Shown here in pieces: positions 25,101 to 34,100 of a stretch of 64,000 bases of DNA (the first letter of the stretch is position 1; each line of letters begins with the position of its first letter). The translations under genes were made by a program, and so were the position numbers. Below the pieces are notes generated by a model, which saw nothing but the letters and a program-made list of their open reading frames with translations, did no database searches and was not told where the DNA came from. The DNA lies in assembly GCA_030770545.1 (NCBI GenBank), contig CM061098.1, positions 13,003,001-13,067,000 of the forward strand, in the 5' to 3' direction. The DNA comes from Macropodus opercularis. Its lineage: Eukaryota; Chordata; Actinopteri; Anabantiformes; Osphronemidae.

Positions 25101-28100
25101 GAGTCACCGGTGCGGAGAGCACAGCACAGGGGGGGGGGGGGGGGCTGAGGCGGCCACAAGAAGGAGCAAAGGGAAAATAATGAGAGGAGTAAGGTAGAAC
25201 GTAATGAACGTGATGAAGTGCAGATGCTAATTAAATGTTTTAGAACAGTCTCTGGAGAGTGTCTCTCGTCTTTTGGGATCTGGGGAAAGGGAGAGGACAT
25301 AGTAAAACTTTGTCAGACACTCACACACACACACGGGGCCTCGTTGTCCCCGCGCTCCTTCGCTTGTCAGAGTGGTTGGTGTAAAGTGCTTTGTTCCTGA
25401 CTGTCAGCCTCTCTGGGCTATTTACAGACATCGGGAATATGTCAGCCTTTATCTACGAGTCTCCCTCTCACTCTTTTCCCTCCATGCCAGTCTCACTCGC
25501 TCGCTCTGATCGCGCGTTGCGTTCAGACGTTTTGATATCAGAACGATGCCGCACGCAACTGATGGGTCTCACAGGGAGTCGGTTCCAGGAGATTTACTCC
25601 CTAAACACAGTGTTTATAGTTCGGACGGCAACGTCTGGTTACTCTCACAGACGGTGCGTAAAACCGTGGCACGTTTATTAAAGCAGGATTTAGCCTAACT
25701 GTTTAGAAATGCGGTCCTGAAGCTGCAAGACATCAAAATACATTTTTACAGTGAAGAGGAAGTAATGTACTCTCCAACAATACATAATACATACAACGTC
25801 CAGCAGACGATGTCATGTAAGTACTAATGGATAGATGGTAATTAGCTACCTATAAGATCCATTCAGCCATTTAGATATTAGTCGTATTAAGCTGGTCTCT
25901 TCTCCAGAATATTTAATTTAATGGGTCTGTGAAACGGAATTCTTCAAAAGGATGATTCCACACTGAAACGTGCAAAACTTAAAAAAAGATGTGATATCGT
26001 TTAGCTTTAGTTTGTAGTGACAGTGCACTGCCTCCTAATTCCCCGACATGAATTATTGAAAAATATAAGGAACATTTAAAAATGCAGAAATGTGGCCAGT
26101 GTGTAAGCAACATTTAACTAATGAGTTAATTAATGAGTTAATAATAGAACAATGAGAGGTAATGAGTTAGTAAATAAGTAATGTATGCGTAAGTACAATC
26201 GTAAATTCAATGAGTAACTTTACATTTGACTATATTCCACCAGTGACAACAATAAACCCAGACTCGTCAGTCTGTGTATACACAGAGTCAAAGGTTGTTA
26301 ACTAATGAGTAGCTTCAGAGAACTGAGGCGAGGAGGAGTAAGAACGAGGAGCGTTTGCTTTTGTATACCCACACTGTTTTTTCTCCTGTTGACTGATTCT
26401 GTGTCTCAGTTTTGCCAATAGTTTCCGCCTCCTAACAGCGTCACACACAGACAGACAGAACGGGGGACTCATTAGTAGTGGAGCTGCTGAACCGATGCCT
26501 CGCGACCACAGTCGGTAAACACTCGGCTACTCGGAAAAGCGGGAGACGGAAATTCCTGCCAGCGTTTCCTTTCAGAGTAACCTGAGACAGACGGAGTGAG
26601 TTAAAAGGCAGCTCAGATAAAATTAAGAGGCGTTTGCTGGCAGTTGTTGAGGAGAGGCCTGGTCACATCCAAACGTTAGCTCTATGGGTGTTACATAAAA
26701 TGACCTACAGTAACACCCCTCCACACACACGTACACACACACACACACACACATGCTTCCGGTCTCCTTGATACAGGCCTCGTGTCAGCAGTGCATTTAA
26801 AAATAGCTGTCCTCTAATGGCATGTCAGGGAAGGCAGAGGTGACGGGACAGGGACTCACCTCAGTCATCAGCCCCATCAGCATCGTGAGCTGGACTAGAT
26901 TAATGGACCGAATAGGCTCAGTGACATCATCCTGCGTCGGTTCATGCGTTGCTTTCACCTGGGCTACGTGTGTTTGGATGAGTTCCCCCGACTCGCTCTG
27001 AACGTCCAAGGACATGTGTCGCACTCTTGCGTCATTCGCTTTCACGCTCCTCGCTGCTGGACACGCGGACGCGCGGCACAACGTTCAGATCAAAAGACCA
27101 GTGTTGGTCAGGTAGAAAACACACGGACACAATAGCCTGCACTTTGTAGATTAGCCCTCACTCTGTGCAGCTGTCTCATCACGCTGCCTTTCTCGTCTCT
27201 TCGTGGCCACAGGCAGGAGGGAAACACTACCATCCGACCTGCGCCCGCTGTGCCCGCTGTAACACCATGTTCAAAGAGGGAGAGGAAATGTACCTGACAG
27301 GTGAAACCCGACGCCGAAATCCAAATTTCCACACACCGACACATGCGAGCGCGCACAAAATGGAGCAAACTCAATTCATGGCATGTGGAAACTCTAAACT
27401 GAAGTCTGACTTTCTCTGGCGCTTCCTCAGGATGTGAGGTGTGGCACCCGTTGTGCAAGCAGGCAGCGCGGGCAGAGCGGAGACTCAGGGTGAGATACAG
27501 TCGGAAATGAAAATGCAAAGTAAATTGAAGAGTCATTTTCTCACTATTTGCGTTGTCCTCTGTCTTTTCGTTTGTGCCTCACAGCACAGGCGCTTGTCGG
27601 AAACCTCCATCTCCCCACCGGGCTCCTCCATCGGCTCCCCCAGTAGAGTTATATGCGTGAGTAGCGTCTGACCCTGCGGCTTTTCCTTCCTTCTACAGTA
27701 GCTGCCACTCCCACCACGCCCCACCCTAAAAGCGCAATCGCTGCTCCAGAAACACAAGCACTGCCCAGAGGCTTGAACGTCACAGCACCGACCTGAGACG
27801 CTGCTCGCTCCCTTGGCCTGTTCACTTGTCTTCGTCCTTCCCCGTGTTGTCATCTGTGATGTTTATAAAGCGTTGATGTGATCTAACACATATTAATCTG
27901 CTTTCTAAATTGTATCTCATCACAAAACCACAGTTAACACATAAATTTATGTTACGCTATCAATGTGATGTGATGTGTACCGTCATCAGCACTGAAGTGG
28001 TCATTTGCAAATCAAAAATCATCTCCAGAAAGTCATATTAAAGGATATTAGGCTGTTTGATTGTAATCCTGTGACTTATATCACAAGATAACATCAGTGC

Positions 28101-31100
28101 AGCATAAATATAATTTGCCTGAGGTCTTTAAAGGAGGGATGGACCCTGTCACTTAAAGTTTGTCGCAGAATTATATTTAAAATTTATTTTAGTATGTTTA
28201 ATTTCGTAGCCTATATGCTCACGCTTATGCTTCGTGTGCTGCTCGGGGGCTGCTGGGTGTTGTTGCATGTCAGGGGTTGTGTGCACGCCAGCAGAAGACA
28301 TTGCTCTGCGTTGAGCCAGCCCCGCTCGTAATCAATGACCTTTCTGCTTAAGGTGATGGATGGGGCAGAAGTGCAGCGTTAGCACCTTTGTGCTCACTGT
28401 CTCCTCTCCCCCTCCCTCCGTGGTGGTCGTTGCTTCATCTGGCCTATGCCTCGCACGTGTTAAACCCCTGAAGGTCAACAGGGAGGTCAACGTGTCGCGC
28501 GCACACACACCTGTACTATCTGCATGTGCTGACACGTGTGTGAGCTTCACCTGCTTTCCTTGTTTTCGTTTTTCTCTCACTCCTCATCGCTGCACGTTCT
28601 GCTCCCTGTCACAGACGGAGCCTCCATGCGACTTTGTTACTGTGCATCTCCCATTTGATTGATGTTGGGTCTGTTGGCTGCTGTTGCGTGTGTCTTTGGT
28701 TGGTGGGTGCGTGTGTGTGCGTGCGTGTGTGTCCTCTTTCCAGGCCAGAGTGGAGAATGAGATCCTAAATTATAAGGACCTAGCTGCTCTGCCAAAGGTC
28801 AAGGCCATATATGAGGTCCAACAGCCGGACCTCATTTCCTCCTCATACCAGCCCTACCACAGATACACCTCTGATGACAGGCTAGACACTTACAGCTATG
28901 GGGAGGTACTACTGCTACACACTACGGCTCAGACCTTTTCCAAGAGAAATACTTTGTTTTAAGTGTGGAATGAAAGAGCCTTTCCCCAGCTGAAACATGA
29001 ACAGCTGACATTTCCCTACAGATTGAACAGTGAGTCATAAGTAAATATGTTATTGTTTTTACTCTTCACAGTAGTGTAGTGTGTCTTGTGTGCGACTGTA
29101 AACAGAAAAAAAGAAACAGCTGTAATTCGCATTTTTGCTGACCCACTGTATAAAAATGTGTGGGTTCCACTCGTCAATAACCACCAATATTCCATCTAAG
29201 GGAAAACAAGCCACAGGTTGATTTTGTGTATTTCTGTATTTCTGTGCTCCAGCTCCAATAATAACTTTCTCTCTCCGCTGGTTCTCCAGTCACTAGGGAC
29301 GCTGTCTCCCTACTCTCAGGTAAGCGTTTCCTCCTGCCACACTGGAGCAAGTTGAAACACGTCACGTAGGCCTGTCACTCAGCTATTTGTCTTCCTCCTA
29401 AACCCTTATCAGGACTACGACAGCTTGGATATGAAGCAGAGGCGCTGTTCCAGTCCGGGTTATATCGACTCGCCGACGTATAGTCGTCAAGGCCTGTCAC
29501 CCATCGTGCCTCGCTCTCCGCAGCACTATGGCTACCCTGGTGAGTCAGATGGTGCGTTCAGGACAGTTCATCACTTCTCAGAGGATAATCAGTTTGCTGA
29601 AAAGAAGATTAGGTCTAATTTCCCCATGTCCCTCACTTTAGCCTACAGAGAGGAAAACACAGGTAAGTGCATGATCCAACACGTTAAGCCGATCCTTTAC
29701 GGGATGTGAACTTTCCTGTCGTTTTTCATCTGATGGCTAGAGCTGCGCTTCGTCTGTCATCCCATTCAACTCTTGCACATGTGCACTGACTCTGTGGACA
29801 ACGTTTGTTGTTACACAAGTGGAACAGTTGCTCCCTGTCCCTCTGCAATTTAAACGAACGTGTCTATTTTCACCCGCATGTGTTTGAGCCTTCCTTCATA
29901 CTTGCGTATCCTTTGCTGTGATTGGCTGTGGCCGGCTGCAGGCTCTGAGAGCGGCAGGAGTTCTCCTTATTACGGCCAAGAGGGGCGGTCGAGCACACCC
30001 ACCACAAACCAGCCCCCTAGGCATTTTCATGTACCAGGTAGGACTCCCCATCTCATCATCACAGTTTCCTTTTTTCTAGTGATGAAGCTTTCATCAGCCA
30101 TTATTCACTAACGCAAATCATTCTGGAAGGATTGAAAAGTGGTGTTTTTATATCGTTATACTGCATCTTTGCCTTCCTTTACAACCACCCGTCCTGCCTC
30201 CTCCAGCTCCCTCCCTCACGTCTTCTTCTTCGCCTTTCATTTGTCCACGTTTCACCTCTCCATCTCTTTCTCTCCTCAGCCACAGGGGACCCTAACATCT
30301 ACAGGAAGCCTCCCATCTATAAGCGAACCGGTACAGTGCAGTTAGCCTCGCCTTAGCCTGCCTGTCCTCCTGTCAGTGTAGTCATAGTGTGCTTGAGTAA
30401 TCGACCTAGATGTTTTTACACACCTATCGATGTCGCTCAGCAACGTCTATTGATTAAGCGTCGATCAGCATCGATGCTCCAGTTTTCATCACAGAACAAG
30501 GGAAATAGGAGATATTGATCCTGCGCTTGAAACTCATAGATCTCTATTAAGCGTATTGCATTAGTAACATAAGCGAGCGACGTGCAGTCCCCCCCCCCCT
30601 GAACGAAGCGGCGGTTGCTCAGGCGTGACAGGTATTGAGTGCACGCGACTGTCAGGACACACAATTCACGAAAATAGCAAAGAGCAGTGGAACGAAGGAA
30701 GGTGGAAATCTGCATTATTCTGTAGCTGGACCTCCTCCTTGTTCTTTTTCAGCCAGCGGTCAGTGTGCGACTTAAGGAGATATTACTGAGACTGTTTTCA
30801 AGGGAAAAAAACTGTTATTTTTGTCAAAACATAAAAGGCAGTACAGAAACGTGACTTTCTTCGTGGTGTGGATTTATGCAGCCGTTCGGTCAACCAGCGC
30901 ATTTAACACAAGATGCTTTTTTTTGCCTCTTTTTTTTTTTACAAGTCATTAAACTTAAATGCACTCAGCCATCTGGATAGCATGCTTGATTATAAACATT
31001 CATATGAAGAAAGATCCACTATCCCCCAGCCACGCCACGCTGGAAAAAGCCTCCTCAGCTGAGAGTCACGAGATCTTTTCGCGGAGGATAGTTTATCTTT

Positions 31101-34100
31101 GTTGTGTTGTGTTGCATGTTCCTGTCTCTGTATTTCTGGTGGAATCGGTGAACTGTGTTGGTCGTCTGTAATAAGTACATCACCGGCCATGAAGTTTCAC
31201 TTTGTTTTTGCCACTGGGCGAACAACGCGATTTCAGCCCTGACTGTAAATGGCAGCTCGTCTAGTTAAGACTGACATTCGATCGTATTGATCCCTCTTGT
31301 TAATTTATGTCTCGCTAAACAACTATTGATCATCACTTTCTCTAGTTTCAGCACTAAACACGCCTGATGTAAACTAAGGGCCACAACAAACGTGTATAGA
31401 AAAGCATTAAAGGCCTGTGATGTACTATTCAAATGTAAAACGGCTCCCATTAGAAAACAGGTTGTATCAGAGATAAGATTTAGGAGGTTAAAATAATGTT
31501 TCCCTTTTCTTTTCACCTCTTTTATATTGCATCCAACCACTTTTGTTCACTTCCCTCCACCTCCTGCTCCACTTTACTCGGTGACCTTGCCTCTGTAAGT
31601 ATCGCCCTCCTGTTGCTCTTACACTCGCTCTGGGTAAACAGAGATTTCACATGGCTGCCTGTGTGTCTGGGTGTGTTTCTGTGGACGTGTCCGAGCGTCT
31701 TGACCCATGTTTGTCATCCCTTGTCAGTCGTCTACATTCACACAAAGTCATTCTCAGCTTCAGTTTGCCATCAGACTTTGCGTGCGGCCGCGCGTGTAGC
31801 GGGCTCGTCCCGCCGTCGGCCTGAAGCTGAGAACGTTTGACATTGCTGTCGTGTGTCATGTATATGGGAATTCAATGGGTCGTGGAATGGGGCTGGCATG
31901 GCTAAGGCCTAACGGACTGAAGAGTGATCTGTCTGACATTACGCTGCACGTCCACCCTGCTGATGTCCATCGACTGTATCAGTGTCGCCGCCTCACACCG
32001 CTCATTGAACAACCGTGCGCCTCGAGGCTGAGCAGTAACTGAACTCACTCGAGCGCCGGTTATTTCCATGTTGGCTGTCATGTCGAGCTCTGACGGGATT
32101 GGTGGGCGAAGACGGTTTTGTACTGTAACGGAGAAGCAAAAGTATGAGGAGTCTTAGTTTTAACGGAAGGAATGTTACTAGTATCTCATCATATCACGTG
32201 AATGTTAAATGACACGATTGATGCCTGGGTCAATATGAAGAAGGAAGCAGGAGACTGGATGCATGTCAAGAGTGAACTATCATTTCATTGTAACTCTATC
32301 TCTAAAGCAGAGGTGGTGTAGTCTATGCTAAGCCAGTCTGCTTGCACTAGCTTCATATCCTACAAACTTGAGTTGAGTTGTGTTAAATGTCAAACTGTTC
32401 CTTTAACTTAATTCTCACTTTATTTGCGTCTCTCCTTTTTTTTTCCCCTCCTAACTTGATGTATTTTCTGACAGACTATCATGCGGACGCAGCCACCAAA
32501 AGCAGGACCAGCGAGGACATTCTGAGGTCCTCCAGACTGTCCACCTACTCTCCTGAGCCGTACTGTCAGTCAGAGTCGGACTACTGCCCGTACACCAGCT
32601 CCCCCAAGGGTAAGAAACACGCTGTCGTTTCATAAGAGGCTGCGTTTTTTTCCTCTGCGACTGAACCGAACACAGACGCTAACCACAGTCCGTTTTGTAA
32701 GCGCGTGTGTCACATTCGTTCACTCATCCACTCTGTAAATGCATTTCACTCTGAGCTCCATATTTGCGAGAGGAAATCTCTTTTATCTCGTGTCTCTCTC
32801 AGCTTATTGGGCACCAAGAAGACGCTTCTCGACAGGGGGAGATGAAGAGAGTTGGAGCCACAGCCTTCAAAGAGTAAGAGCTTCATTATTTTCTGCTGTG
32901 TCTCCAGTTCAGAGTCAAAGTCCCCCCCCCCCCCCTTCTCAGAAACGCCATAAATAATGCACCTAAACTATCTTTTGCTTTATTTGCTTCTCTCAATCAG
33001 CAGCTTTCCCCCGAACGTCCCATTCGTTTTTCTTCATCTGCTGCTTTTTGGTTTCCTCTCAGATCGGGAGTGGCATCGGGAGGCTCATCCTGAAGGAGGA
33101 GATGAAAGCCCGATCCGGTTCCTATGACAACGACCCCTGGGGCAGTGCAAGGAATTCTCGTAGCGGGAGCAAGGAAACACTAAACACCACGGGCTACGGC
33201 ACCACGGTGTACAACAACACCGTCAACGGCTGTAAGGATCCACCCTGCCCCCTCGTCTGTCTCTCGTTCTTTTCATTGCGACCGCGCACGGTGCCACTTT
33301 GGCTTGTTTACGGGGCGCGGCACGCAGGTTCAGAGAGGGCCGCGCTGTAGCTGCTGCAGGCTGGGAGCTTTATTGAGATGAATAGAGGTCGAGAGAGAGG
33401 AGCAGCTGCTGCCAAACTTGTGCCGGTCCAGCAGCAGCAGCAGCGGCAGATGTGGCCCGTCATTGTTATGACGATGTCTGATCGCACTGGTTGGGAACAC
33501 CTCGGGCCACCAGGTGTGCAGATGTGAGCCAGACCCGAAGCATCCAGCTGTTTTTGTTCGAAGACGACACCAGGCGGTGTCTTCGCCTCTGTTTCCCCCT
33601 GTCTTCCACGTCTCCTTGCATGCTCATTCCAGGTTTTCATTCTACTCCGTTAACTATCTCTTCATCCATATATCTGTGTCTCTGTCTCGCTTGCTTACTC
33701 TCACAGCTGGTGTCCCACATCCTGTTTTATTTATGAGCAGTAAGATCTCTCATTAAAGCGGCTTCTCAGATGGGGAGGGGACGCAGCTGAACGGGGACTC
33801 TGTTGGCTCCGGTTGAAAGGCAACGAAGGCGTGTACAAGACCCGTACAAGCTGTGTTGTGCGATTAGCTGAAGCGTGCAGTGTGTATTCGTGCTGATGTT
33901 TTTTTTTGTTTTTTTTTCTCGAACCAGTCTTGCTTGGACTTTTTTTCTGCCTTATTGCCTCGTTGATGTTTCGTGGCCCACGTCACTTCCTGTATTAAGA
34001 CTTGTCTGCCACACTTCTTACTGTTTAGAAGGAATTCAAACAGTTCAGATTGGAAATTCTGTATTCTGTATTTCTCTTGTGAGGTAATGCTGTGGCCTTT

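Larger units (their letters stand above)
24623..27212 (+). other. ablim3: ablim3 intron 6
   Basis: 2.6 kb. Contains a 16-base G run, a CA repeat and short imperfect copies of TAATGAGTTA at about 26119-26175. No coding exon seen. Confidence 0.65.

Noticed and set aside
27301..27437. Read-through of ablim3 exon 7 into intron 7 as an alternative end
   Set aside because: The frame hits a stop soon after, would destroy LIM4, and the proximal donor is in the conserved position.
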